Source: Pseudomonadota bacterium
GTDB lineage: Bacteria > Pseudomonadota > Alphaproteobacteria > Sphingomonadales > Govanellaceae
Length of the DNA stretch: 64,000 nucleotides
Assembly (NCBI GenBank): GCA_003577275.1
Contig: QEVO01000003.1
Location: 62,001-126,000 of the forward strand
Direction of reading: 5' to 3'
Shown: positions 26,199 to 34,353 of the stretch, in pieces
Numbering within the stretch: the first letter of the stretch is position 1
How the letters are laid out: every line of letters begins with the position of its first letter
Position numbers and translations under genes: made by a program
The notes under the pieces: model-generated
Told to the model about the DNA's origin: nothing
Databases searched by the model: none
The model's input: only the letters and a program-made list of their open reading frames with translations

Positions 26199-26416
26199 TC
26201 GTTGAGGTCGAGTGTGAACCTGATGGTGACGGGGGACGGCCGACGGGTTTTTCCTTGGGCGGACGGACGATCCGCGTGGCGGAGATAATCGATCGATGGC
26301 CAAGCGGGCGGCATGATTACGTCAAGCTGCGCGGTAATGATGGCCATATGTATATATTGCGCTATGATGCCGCCATCGGACATTGGGGATTGTGGATGTT
26401 CGAGAAGGGTAAATAG
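26195..26416 (+). CDS. Small conserved protein coupled to fbp
   Basis: A 73-residue protein whose ATG overlaps the fbp stop codon (ATGA), so it is translationally coupled. It starts with a short beta strand (IVEVECEPDG), then GFSLGGRTIRVAEIIDRWPSG, DYVKLRGNDGHMYILRYD and a C-terminal Trp-rich strand. The pattern of short strands suggests a small beta barrel, and I recall similar short proteins of unknown role in other bacteria, where they often occur next to unrelated metabolic genes. No signal or membrane segment. Coupling suggests a link with the phosphatase, but no function can be stated. Confidence 0.75.
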   Translation: MIVEVECEPDGDGGRPTGFSLGGRTIRVAEIIDRWPSGRHDYVKLRGNDGHMYILRYDAAIGHWGLWMFEKGK

Positions 26417-26433
26417 ATAGGGGGACCTTGCTC

Positions 26434-26907
26434 ATGACTTTTTCCTTGAGTACCAACGCCTTTTCCGCCGGCGGCAGGATTCCGAAGAAATACACTTACG
26501 AAGGAGAAAACCTGTCGCCGCCCTTGACCTGGTCGGGCGCGCCGGCCGGCGTCAAAAGCTTTGCGCTGATATGCAGCGATCCCGACGCCCCTCATGGCGT
26601 GTTCCAACACTGGGCGATCTATGACATTCCGGCGCAGCGGACCGGCCTGGAGGAAGGCTTCAAGCCGACGCCGCCGATCAAGCTGGGGCTCAATGATTTC
26701 GGCAGCATCCCAGGTTACAGCAACGTCGGCTACGGCGGTCCCTTGCCGCCGCGCGGACACGGACCGCACCGCTATTACTTCCGGCTTTACGCTTTGTCGA
26801 CCGCCGCCCTGCCCGTCAAAGAGCCGGCCTCCTGTTTGGAAATCGCCCAGGCCGCGGAGCCGTTCATTCTGGCAACGGCGGAGGTCATGGCAACCTACGA
26901 GCGCTAA
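26434..26907 (+). CDS. YbhB/YbcL-family (PEBP) protein
   Basis: The 157-residue protein is a phosphatidylethanolamine-binding-protein-like fold of the bacterial YbhB/YbcL group: YTYEGENLSPPLTWSG near the start, the anion-pocket motif SFALICSDPDAPHG-like (ALICSDPDAPHGVFQHWAIYD) and GYGGPLPPRGHGPHRYYFRLYAL. No signal peptide, so it is cytoplasmic. The ligand is not known in bacteria. AGGGGGA precedes the ATG by 8 bp. It follows the small fbp-coupled gene by 17 bp and may share its transcript. Confidence 0.92.
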   Translation: MTFSLSTNAFSAGGRIPKKYTYEGENLSPPLTWSGAPAGVKSFALICSDPDAPHGVFQHWAIYDIPAQRTGLEEGFKPTPPIKLGLNDFGSIPGYSNVGYGGPLPPRGHGPHRYYFRLYALSTAALPVKEPASCLEIAQAAEPFILATAEVMATYER

Positions 26908-27060
26908 ATTTCCAAAGAGCGCCGGCCATCAGCCCATAAAGAACCAGCGAGCTGACGATCAGCGCGATGCCGGCGCCGTTGAGGCCCAGCACCGCCATCA
27001 ACGGCCAGATCCCGCCCGCGCGTTGACCGCGGTCGTTGCCTGCCACGCCGCTGCGTGTTC
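26885..27060 (-). pseudogene. Possible remnant of a membrane-protein C-terminus
   Basis: On the minus strand a frame without start codon, preceded by an in-frame stop near 27075, encodes a hydrophobic segment with GIWPLMAVLGLNGAGIALIV and further VLYGLMAGALW, then ends at 26885 inside the PEBP gene's last codons. It looks like the last helix or two of a polytopic membrane protein whose body is gone. The parent family is not identified. Confidence 0.35.
27023..27036 (+). promoter_or_regulatory. Weak Crp/Fnr-type box upstream of the glycerophosphotransferase-like gene
   Basis: TTGAC-CGCG-GTCGT: the left half is perfect, the right half has two mismatches. Its centre is 69 bp before the next ATG, but no clear -10 is seen at the 30-33 bp spacing of the other sites. 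A doubtful member of the set. Confidence 0.25.
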
Positions 27061-27098
27061 CGATAGAAAAGGGTTAAGGTGACGCGGAGTTTTCAGTG

Positions 27099-28307
27099 AT
27101 GCCCGGCCACAAGGTCAAGTTAGCCTTTCTTTTCAATCATGAAGCGCTGCATCAGGCATCCCACAGCGCGCCCGTCCTGGGGGCGCTATTGCGGCGCTGG
27201 GCAAATGTGGAGATCGACGCCCTGTTTTCTTCCCAAGCGGAGAGAGCCTTTGTTGCCGAGTTGCTGGTCGGCCAGGGAGCTGATCTTAATCGCTGCCGCC
27301 GGGTGATGGTGCTTGATATTCCGCGGGTTTATCATCTGGCGGAACGCTTTTTCGGACAGATTGCCCCCTTCCGCCGCATCGCGGTGCTGCGCTCGCATCT
27401 GCCGTTGTTTCGCGAATACGATGCGCTGGTGGCGCCGGAAGGCGCCAGCCTCCTGTTGAAAACCCGCTTCAGCCTGACCCGCCTGAAGCTCATTCACACC
27501 CGTCACGGCGCCGGCGATCGTTCACAATCCTGGCGGGCGGAGCTTCGTGATTTCGATTTTATTTTTCTGTCGGGAACAAAGGCGCGCGACCGGCTCTTGA
27601 AGCTTGGCCATATCCGTGAAGGGAACTACGCCGTCATTGGCTATCCGAAATTTGACGCCATCGATTTTCAGGCAAAAACCCGCGCTCGGCTGTTTGCCAA
27701 CAGTCGGCCGACAGTGCTTTATGCGCCGCATTTCGATCCTACGCTATCGTCCTGGTATGACTTGGGGCCGGCCATCCTCGACTATTTTATCAAAAATCAG
27801 GATTTTAATCTCGTCTTCGCGCCCCATCCGATGCTGTTTCATTGGCGTCTGCACGTATCGCTGCACCCCTTTTGCGTCCGGCTGCGCCCGAACATTCCGG
27901 AAAAAGCATCTACTGCGCCGAACATCAAGATTGACCTCAGCAGCGTCTCCCGCGTCGACATGACGTACACCTTGGGCGCGGACATTTACCTTGGCGATGT
28001 CAGCAGCCAGGTTTACGAGTTCTTGTGGAAGCCCAGGCCGTGCATCTTCGTCAATGCCCAGCACCTGTCCTGGCGCGACGATCCCGATTTTCTTGATTGG
28101 ACGGCGGGTCCGGTGGTTTCTTCCATCCCTGAGCTTGACGCCGCCTTGTCAATGGCGATGGCGACGCACGATCGCTATCGAAAAACTCAAGAAGATTTGT
28201 TTCGCGCCACGTTCGATCTGACGGAACGTCCCTCCAGCGAGCGCGCCGCCGACGCCATTCTGCAATTCCTCAACGTCAAGAGCGTTCGCCTGGTGGTTGC
28301 CCGGTGA
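27099..28307 (+). CDS. CDP-glycerol glycerophosphotransferase-like GT-B protein
   Basis: The 402-residue cytoplasmic protein has the two-domain layout of the CDP-glycerol glycerophosphotransferase / TagB-TagF fold: LIHTRHGAGDRSQSW (with the catalytic-type His-Gly), the hinge region GYPKFDAIDF, VLYAPHFDPT, FAPHPMLFHW, and the C-terminal nucleotide-site pattern ADIYLGDVSSQVYEFLWKPRP. Homologues in Gram-negatives act on surface polysaccharides or phosphoglycerol decoration, but the substrate here is not known. The ATG at 27099 follows GCGGAG by 9 bp; a GTG one codon earlier is possible. It is the last gene before the AT-rich region that separates this island from the cytochrome operon. Confidence 0.72.
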   Translation: MPGHKVKLAFLFNHEALHQASHSAPVLGALLRRWANVEIDALFSSQAERAFVAELLVGQGADLNRCRRVMVLDIPRVYHLAERFFGQIAPFRRIAVLRSHLPLFREYDALVAPEGASLLLKTRFSLTRLKLIHTRHGAGDRSQSWRAELRDFDFIFLSGTKARDRLLKLGHIREGNYAVIGYPKFDAIDFQAKTRARLFANSRPTVLYAPHFDPTLSSWYDLGPAILDYFIKNQDFNLVFAPHPMLFHWRLHVSLHPFCVRLRPNIPEKASTAPNIKIDLSSVSRVDMTYTLGADIYLGDVSSQVYEFLWKPRPCIFVNAQHLSWRDDPDFLDWTAGPVVSSIPELDAALSMAMATHDRYRKTQEDLFRATFDLTERPSSERAADAILQFLNVKSVRLVVAR

Positions 28308-28619
28308 AGATTGAGGAATCAAATTCCGCAACATAGGTTATGAAAAAATTTCTATTGAGAATGCGTTGCAAAATCTTTTGCTGTCAACCGCTGTGACATC
28401 TCTGTGACAGTCGCTTCAATATCTTCTTAAATTGTAATTTATTTATATAAATGACGCATCATGGCGCGCGAACAACGTCGCGATATCGATGAGATTTTAG
28501 CAATTATTTACGGTTGATTATTTTCCGCCGTCGATAATCGCGACAAAGAAAGATGGCGATGCGGACTTCTTTTGGTCGACAACGCATCATCTTGTGACTG
28601 TGACGCGAAGAGGGTTCCC
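28308..28619. other. AT-rich regulatory region upstream of the multihaem cytochrome operon
   Basis: About 310 bp with no credible gene. Base composition is far more AT-rich than the flanks, especially 28420-28460 and 28495-28530, with TATA-like stretches (for example TATATAAAT near 28443) that could hold the -10 region. It contains the GTGACA tandem repeats described separately and a later TGTGACTGTGAC run near 28593-28604. It is the only large gap before the six-gene operon and so probably carries its main promoter. Confidence 0.5.
28391..28409. promoter_or_regulatory. Tandem CTGTGACA repeats (OmpR/PhoB-type site)
   Basis: CTGTGACA occurs at 28391-28398 and again at 28402-28409, an 11-bp period, with a looser CTGTCAA at 28381. 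Read on the minus strand this is CTGTCAC-N4-TGTCAC, close to the layout of a Pho box. The GTGACA core also occurs upstream of the orphan response regulator at 3318. Which regulator binds is not known. Confidence 0.42.
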
Positions 28620-29951
28620 GTGGCGCTCAGCGCTGCTATAACGAGTACTTGGTTGATTTATGGCGCGCCTGCGGCGGCGTTTGTCGGCTTTTATCTAAGC
28701 CGCAGACGGCAAGATGAACGTCAGGCGCGGATCATTCGCGATGAGGCGATCGAGGCTGGCCTGACCGAGCCTGCCTCGCTTCATCCAGTGATTGATCCGG
28801 CCAAGTGCATCGGTTGCGCCACCTGCGTCAGGGCCTGTCCCGAACAGAGCGTGCTCGGCGTCATCAACGGCAAGGCGGACCTGATTGGTCCCACTCACTG
28901 CATCGGTCACGGCGCTTGCGCCGCGGCCTGCCCGGTGGGGGCCATTGATCTGGTGTTCGGCACCGAACGGCGGGGCGTGGACATTCCGCAGGTGTCGCCG
29001 ACTTTTGAAACCAACGTGCCGGGTATCTTCATTGCCGGCGAACTGGGCGGCATGGGACTGATCCGCAACGCCATCACCCAGGGGCGGCAGGCGATGGAGG
29101 CCATCGCGGCGCGGGTGAAAAGCGCGGCAGCCGATGCCGTCCCCGCCGGCGTCATGGATGTCGCGGTCATTGGCGCCGGCCCGGCAGGGTTCGCCGCCTC
29201 GCTCGCCGCCAAGGAGAAGGGTCTTTCTTTCGTCACCTTGGAGCAGGAAACCTTCGGCGGCACCGTCGCCCACTATCCGCGCGGCAAGATTGTCATGACC
29301 GCGCCGGTGGTTCTACCCATCGTCGGCAAAATGCAATTTAGCGAAACCACCAAGGAAGAGCTGTTGGAGTTTTGGCAGGGTATTCGCCGTCGCACCAACC
29401 TGCAGGTTCACTATTCCGAGCGGGTAACATCCATCGGCCGTCGGGGCGGATATTTTGAAATCACCACCGAGAAGAACAGCTACAAGGCGCGCAATGTTTT
29501 GCTGGCTATCGGCCGGCGCGGCACGCCCCGCAAGCTGGAGGTTGCCGGCGAAACCCTGCCCAAGGTGGTCTACCGGCTGATTGATCCCGAGCAATACAAA
29601 GATCAGGACGTGCTAGTGGTGGGCGGCGGCGATAGCGCGCTGGAAGCCGCGGCTTCGCTCGCCGAGGTGCCGGGCACCCTGGTGAGCCTGAGTTATCGCG
29701 GCGATGCCTTCGGCCGGGCGAAGCAGAAAAACCGCGAGCGGGTGCGCGCCGCCCAGGCCGCCGGCAGGCTGCGCGTCTATTTGAAATCCGCCGTCGTCGC
29801 CATCGATCAGGATGCCGTAACCCTTGAGCACGACGGGGAGCGCAAGGTGTTGCGGAACGACGCCATCATTGTCTGCGCCGGCGGCATCTTGCCCACGGGA
29901 TTCTTGAAGGAAATCGGCGTTGCCGTCGATACCAAGTACGGGACGCGCTGA
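28620..29951 (+). CDS. Membrane-anchored ferredoxin-domain FAD/NAD(P) oxidoreductase
   Basis: The 443-residue protein has one N-terminal membrane helix (about residues 5-25), then two [4Fe-4S] motifs (CIGCATCVRACP and CIGHGACAAACP, about 66-105), then a thioredoxin-reductase-like flavoprotein with the FAD site VIGAGPAGFAAS and the second dinucleotide site VLVVGGGDSALEAA. The segment NVPGIFIAGELGG before the FAD domain recalls glutamate-synthase-type oxidoreductases. It probably faces the cytoplasm and moves electrons between NAD(P)H, ferredoxin-type centres and the membrane. No redox-active CxxC of thioredoxin reductase is seen. AGAGGG precedes the GTG chosen; a TTG 48 bp upstream is in frame. 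First gene of a six-gene operon leading to periplasmic and outer-membrane cytochrome components. Confidence 0.88.
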   Translation: MALSAAITSTWLIYGAPAAAFVGFYLSRRRQDERQARIIRDEAIEAGLTEPASLHPVIDPAKCIGCATCVRACPEQSVLGVINGKADLIGPTHCIGHGACAAACPVGAIDLVFGTERRGVDIPQVSPTFETNVPGIFIAGELGGMGLIRNAITQGRQAMEAIAARVKSAAADAVPAGVMDVAVIGAGPAGFAASLAAKEKGLSFVTLEQETFGGTVAHYPRGKIVMTAPVVLPIVGKMQFSETTKEELLEFWQGIRRRTNLQVHYSERVTSIGRRGGYFEITTEKNSYKARNVLLAIGRRGTPRKLEVAGETLPKVVYRLIDPEQYKDQDVLVVGGGDSALEAAASLAEVPGTLVSLSYRGDAFGRAKQKNRERVRAAQAAGRLRVYLKSAVVAIDQDAVTLEHDGERKVLRNDAIIVCAGGILPTGFLKEIGVAVDTKYGTR

Positions 29952-29953
29952 TC

Positions 29954-31798
29954 ATGACAAAGGGGGGTGAGCGGCGGTACTGGGCACGGACGCTCCACGG
30001 CGTATTTGCGCTCATGGTGCTGACCGCCGGTACGGCGTGGGCAAACGATGATTTGGCCGCTGCCCGGGGCGCCATTCGCCGCCGTGATTATCCGACGGCG
30101 CAGGAAATCCTTGTCGTGGCCAGCGACGCCGGCAGTGCGGAAGCCGCCTATGAATTGGCCAATCTCTTTCGCAACGGCACGGGTGGGAAAAAGGACTACG
30201 CCAAGGCCGCCGACCTCTATGCCCGCGCCGCCAAAAGCGGATTCGCCAAGGCGCAGTACAGTCTGGGTAAACTGTATGAATACGGCTGGGGCGTTGCCGC
30301 CGACCGTACCGCCGCGATGGCATGGTATCGCGCCGCCGCGGCCCAAGGCCATGCCGCCGCCCGCGCTAGCCTGGAACATCTGGCCGCCGATAAGCGCGGC
30401 CCGCCGGCGGCGCCGGAGGCCAAAACGGAAGCGCGCCAAATCAACGCTCTTGGCGATACGCCGCTGCATCTGGCGGCGGAAGCCGGCGACGTAAAGGCCG
30501 TGGACGCGTTGCTCCGCGCCGGCGCCGACAAAAACGCCCGCAACGCTGCGGGCGTTACGCCGTTGATGGCGGCGGTGATGCGCGATCGAGCGCAAGTTCT
30601 AGAAACGCTCCTGGCGGCCAAAGCTGACGTCAACATAAAAGACTCCCGCGGCCGCACCGCGCTTGATATCGCCCGCGGCCGCAACGCCGTCGCCCTGGCG
30701 CAGCAGCTTGTCTCCCATGGCGCGGTGAGCGGCCTGCGACCATCGCCGCCGTCCGCGGCGGCATCAGCTGCCCGGCTTGACGACCTGACCAAGACCAACC
30801 AGCAATTTGCCGGCTGGACGCCTTTGATGATCGCCGCCTGGCGGGGTGAGGCGGCCATCGTCGCCGCCTTGTGCGATCAGGGCTCGTCGTTGGCGGCGCG
30901 CAACCCGGAAGGAAAGTCGGCGTTGTCGCTGGCCGCCGGGCAGGGGCATCGCGCCGTGGTCAAACTTCTACTCGAAAAGGGCGCGAACCTCGGCGATGAC
31001 GCCGATCCGTCCAGCAATCCCCTGCTTGAGGCGAGCAGCCGAAATCACGCCGATGTGGTGAGCGATCTCTTGGCCGCCTATCGACCCGTTCCTCAATTTC
31101 CGCAGCTGGTCGATGCCGCGTTAAGGCTGGCCATCGAGCGCAAGACGTGGGAGGCGGCGTTGCGCCTCATGGCCGCCGGCGGCGCGCTGCAGGGCGGCGG
31201 CAGTACGGCCGCGCTGCTTGCGGCGGCGCCATTCGCGCCGGTCGATCTTGTCGCCGCGCTGCTTGATCGTGGCATTGATATCAACTCGGCGGATAAATCG
31301 GGTCGTACGGCGCTGATGCTGGCTGCCCAGAGCGGCGCAGCGGCAACGGTTAAGCTCCTCATATCCCGTGGCGCGGCGCTGAATCAAGCGGATGCGCAGC
31401 ATCGTTCGGCGCTGATTTTATCTGCTCAAGGCGGACATGCCGATATTGTCCGGGCATTGATCAAGGCCGGAGCGGCCGTCGATAGCGCCACCTCCACCGG
31501 CAATACGGCGCTGATGGTGGCCGTCCAGTCGGGCCGCGCCGATATCGTCGCCGCGCTGCTGCCGGTCACCGCCGACCTTGATGGTAAGAACAAGGCTGGC
31601 GAGACCGCGCTTATCCTTGCCGCCCGTCGCGGCAGCGTCGATGTGGTGCGCCTGCTATTGGCAAAAGGCGCCAATCCGCGGCTGAAAAACAACCGCCGTG
31701 AGGAGGCCATAGACGTCGTGCCCAACACCCAGCCGACGGTGCGACGGATGATCGCTGACGCCAAGGCGTCCCGTTCCTGGATTTCGGAGGTTTTTTGA
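29954..31798 (+). CDS. Exported Sel1-repeat and ankyrin-repeat protein
   Basis: The 614-residue protein has a Sec signal peptide (charged start, hydrophobic core GVFALMVLTAGTAWA, cleavage before NDD), two to three Sel1/TPR-like repeats (about 60-130, for example AQYSLGKLYEYGWGVAAD), then about ten ankyrin repeats (about 155-600; typical units GDTPLHLAAEAGDVKAVDAL and GRTALMLAAQSG). Both are protein-binding solenoids, so it is probably a periplasmic scaffold. It starts 2 bp after the oxidoreductase stop and its own stop overlaps the next ATG. Within a cytochrome operon it may hold the periplasmic haem proteins or the outer-membrane component together; this role is inferred. Confidence 0.88.
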   Translation: MTKGGERRYWARTLHGVFALMVLTAGTAWANDDLAAARGAIRRRDYPTAQEILVVASDAGSAEAAYELANLFRNGTGGKKDYAKAADLYARAAKSGFAKAQYSLGKLYEYGWGVAADRTAAMAWYRAAAAQGHAAARASLEHLAADKRGPPAAPEAKTEARQINALGDTPLHLAAEAGDVKAVDALLRAGADKNARNAAGVTPLMAAVMRDRAQVLETLLAAKADVNIKDSRGRTALDIARGRNAVALAQQLVSHGAVSGLRPSPPSAAASAARLDDLTKTNQQFAGWTPLMIAAWRGEAAIVAALCDQGSSLAARNPEGKSALSLAAGQGHRAVVKLLLEKGANLGDDADPSSNPLLEASSRNHADVVSDLLAAYRPVPQFPQLVDAALRLAIERKTWEAALRLMAAGGALQGGGSTAALLAAAPFAPVDLVAALLDRGIDINSADKSGRTALMLAAQSGAAATVKLLISRGAALNQADAQHRSALILSAQGGHADIVRALIKAGAAVDSATSTGNTALMVAVQSGRADIVAALLPVTADLDGKNKAGETALILAARRGSVDVVRLLLAKGANPRLKNNRREEAIDVVPNTQPTVRRMIADAKASRSWISEVF

Positions 31799-32745
31799 TG
31801 ACAGTCACGATCCTGCGACAACGACGAATGGAGTCATCAGCGATGTCTGCCGCCAATGACCAAGCGCCACCGCCGGGCGAACCGAAGGTCGGCGCGGCGC
31901 TGCGCGGCATCGGTGCGGTCGTGCCGTGGGCATTCGGCATGGTGGTTGTGTTGGCGCTGTTTGCCGGCTACCGCCTGCGCCATCTGGAGTTGACCACCGC
32001 CGAGCACGGCGCGGGCTACGTGCTAGGCATCATCGGCGCGGTGATGATGCTGTTGCTGCTGCTTTATCCATTGCGCAAGCGCGTGCGCGGCCTTGCCTTC
32101 ATGGGCGGCAATCGCTTCTGGTTCCGTCTGCATATGATATTTGGCGTGGTCGGTCCGGTGCTCATCCTGTATCACGCCAATTTTCGCCTCGGCTCCACCA
32201 ACAGCAACGTGGCGCTCATCTCCATGCTAGTGGTGGCCGGCAGCGGCCTCGTCGGGCGCTATATTTACGCCAAGATCCATCATGGCCTATATGGCCGCAA
32301 GGCGAGCCTTGCCGAACTGCGCGGCACGCTGGACGATGCCCGCAGCGATATCGCCGCGCTGTTTGCCGTCTCCTCGGGCGTGCGTGATGAGCTTTTCGCG
32401 TTTTCCGAGCGCGCACTGCAAGAGCCGTCGGGCGTGCTGCACGGCCTTGGCCGCATCGTCACGACGCGGATCGACGCGGCGCGCACGCGCCGCCGCGTTC
32501 ACCGCCTAGCGCGTCGCGATATCGCCGCGCGTTCTCGTGACGCAGGCTGGAACAGATCGGAAACCCGGCGTCTCTTGCGGTACGTCGATAGCAAATCCCG
32601 CGTTTTCGTCAGACAGGCCAGAGCGGTATCGGAATTCGCGCTCTATGAGCGGTTGTTCTCGCTATGGCACGTGCTGCATCTGCCTTTGTTCTTCATGCTG
32701 GTGATCGCCGCGATCGTGCATGTGATCGCGGTGCATTTTTATTAG
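31798..32745 (+). CDS. Polytopic membrane protein with paired histidines, probable b-haem subunit
   Basis: The 315-residue protein has about five hydrophobic segments: near 42-62, 78-98, 112-130, 140-158, and a C-terminal helix (about 290-312). Helix three carries two His about 14 residues apart (LHMIFGVVGPVLILYH) and the last helix several (WHVLHLPLF, VHVIAVH), the spacing used for bis-His b-haem binding in cytochrome b561/ferric-reductase-like proteins. A charged cytoplasmic segment (about 165-275) with Arg-rich helices separates helices four and five. The ATG overlaps the previous stop, with GGAGG 8 bp upstream. It is the likely inner-membrane step between the flavoprotein and the periplasmic cytochromes. 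Haem binding is predicted only. Confidence 0.78.
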   Translation: MTVTILRQRRMESSAMSAANDQAPPPGEPKVGAALRGIGAVVPWAFGMVVVLALFAGYRLRHLELTTAEHGAGYVLGIIGAVMMLLLLLYPLRKRVRGLAFMGGNRFWFRLHMIFGVVGPVLILYHANFRLGSTNSNVALISMLVVAGSGLVGRYIYAKIHHGLYGRKASLAELRGTLDDARSDIAALFAVSSGVRDELFAFSERALQEPSGVLHGLGRIVTTRIDAARTRRRVHRLARRDIAARSRDAGWNRSETRRLLRYVDSKSRVFVRQARAVSEFALYERLFSLWHVLHLPLFFMLVIAAIVHVIAVHFY

Positions 32746-32790
32746 GAGGGAGCCGCGTAAAAAACCGCCGGCAACACATAAAACGACGCG

Positions 32791-34353
32791 ATGGCAAGAC
32801 GGTTGAACATAATAGGACTGGTGATCGGGACGGCGCTTCTGCTGCTGGCATCGCCTGTCCGCGCCGATACCTTGGAAAAACTGGTCATGCCGGGGCCGGT
32901 GACGGCGGCGCATCAGAAAGTGGAGAACGAGTGCGCCAAGTGCCATGCGCCGTTCAATAAGGGCGATCAGAAATCTTTGTGCATCGCTTGCCACGACAAG
33001 GTGGGGGCGGACATTAAGGCAGGCCGGGGATTTCATGGCCGCGACTCGGCCGCAAGGTCCCGCGAGTGCAGGACATGCCACAGCGACCACAAGGGCCGCG
33101 CCTTCGATATCGTCGGCTTGAACAAGGAGGCTTTCGATCATGGATCAACCAATTTCAAGCTCTCCGGGGCCCACGCCACGGCCGTCTGCGCCGCTTGTCA
33201 TGCGCCCGGTCGCAAGTTCCGCGATGCCCCGAATAGATGCGTCGATTGCCATGAAAACAGGGACGTTCACAAAGGGAACTTGGGCAGGGACTGCATCAGC
33301 TGCCACACCCCGGAAGCTTGGCGCAAGGCGGCCTTTGATCACGCCAAGACGAAATTCCCTCTGACGGGCGCGCATGCAAAAGTTCAATGCAGCGCCTGCC
33401 ATCCCAGCGCGCGTTACAAGGAAACGCCGTTGGCCTGCATTTCCTGCCATGGACTCAGCGACGTTCACCAGGGCGTCTTTGGCGGCAAATGTGATCAGTG
33501 CCACAGCGCCGCCTCCTGGAAGACGGCCAAATTCGATCACGCCAAGACCGATTTTCCCTTGCGCGGCCGTCATGGGGCGCTTGCGTGCGCGCTGTGCCAT
33601 ACGCCGGCCATGAAGAGCGCCAAGTTGGCGAGCGGCTGCGTCGATTGTCACAAGGCAGACGACGTGCATAAGGGAACCAACGGTACCGTCTGCCGCGACT
33701 GCCACGGCGAGGTCTCCTGGAAAACCGTCAGCTTCAACCACGACAAGGATACCAAATTTCCGCTGCGCGGCGGCCATAAGAAGGCGGTCTGCACCGATTG
33801 CCACAAGCAAGACCCCAAGAAAGTCAGGCTGCAAGCCACGTGCGCCAGTTGTCATGGTGACGCCGACCCGCACAAGGGACAATTGGGCACGGCCTGCGCC
33901 GCCTGTCACGGTGAGACGGCCTGGACCGACCAGGTGCGGTTTGATCATGACATGAGCGGCTTTCCGCTGTTGGGCCTGCACGTCGGCGCGCCATGCGAAG
34001 CCTGTCACATGACTGCCGCCTATAAAGATGCCGGTGTCGGCTGCACCGATTGCCACTTGGCGGAAGATGCGCACAAGGGGGCGCTGGGGCCCTCTTGCGC
34101 CAACTGTCATAACCCTAACGGCTGGGCGTTCTGGCGCTTCGATCATGGGGCAGAGACGGATTTCGCGTTGCAAGGCGGCCATGAAAATCTCGCCTGCGAC
34201 GCCTGTCATCGCCCCGGCACGGAACCGCAGAAGCTGGCTGATGCCTGCATCTCCTGCCATGCCGGGGATGACATCCATAATGGCCGTTTTGGCGCGCGCT
34301 GCGAGCGCTGCCATGGCGTGGATAATTTCAAGAAGGTGAGGATCAAACGATGA
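32791..34353 (+). CDS. Periplasmic 21-haem c-type cytochrome
   Basis: The 520-residue protein has a Sec signal peptide (core IIGLVIGTALLLLASPVRA) and 21 CXXCH haem-attachment motifs, about one per 24 residues. They come in a repeating pattern: CxxCH, then HKG, then CxxCH followed by W or Y, FDH, FPLxGxH and CxxCH, so extra His residues (FDH, GxH, HKG) supply distal ligands for bis-His coordination. The first two motifs CAKCHAPF and CIACHDK resemble cytochrome c7-type starts. No membrane anchor is seen, so it should be soluble or bound in the periplasm, a wire between inner-membrane and surface components. Overlaps the next gene by 4 bp. Confidence 0.94.
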   Translation: MARRLNIIGLVIGTALLLLASPVRADTLEKLVMPGPVTAAHQKVENECAKCHAPFNKGDQKSLCIACHDKVGADIKAGRGFHGRDSAARSRECRTCHSDHKGRAFDIVGLNKEAFDHGSTNFKLSGAHATAVCAACHAPGRKFRDAPNRCVDCHENRDVHKGNLGRDCISCHTPEAWRKAAFDHAKTKFPLTGAHAKVQCSACHPSARYKETPLACISCHGLSDVHQGVFGGKCDQCHSAASWKTAKFDHAKTDFPLRGRHGALACALCHTPAMKSAKLASGCVDCHKADDVHKGTNGTVCRDCHGEVSWKTVSFNHDKDTKFPLRGGHKKAVCTDCHKQDPKKVRLQATCASCHGDADPHKGQLGTACAACHGETAWTDQVRFDHDMSGFPLLGLHVGAPCEACHMTAAYKDAGVGCTDCHLAEDAHKGALGPSCANCHNPNGWAFWRFDHGAETDFALQGGHENLACDACHRPGTEPQKLADACISCHAGDDIHNGRFGARCERCHGVDNFKKVRIKR

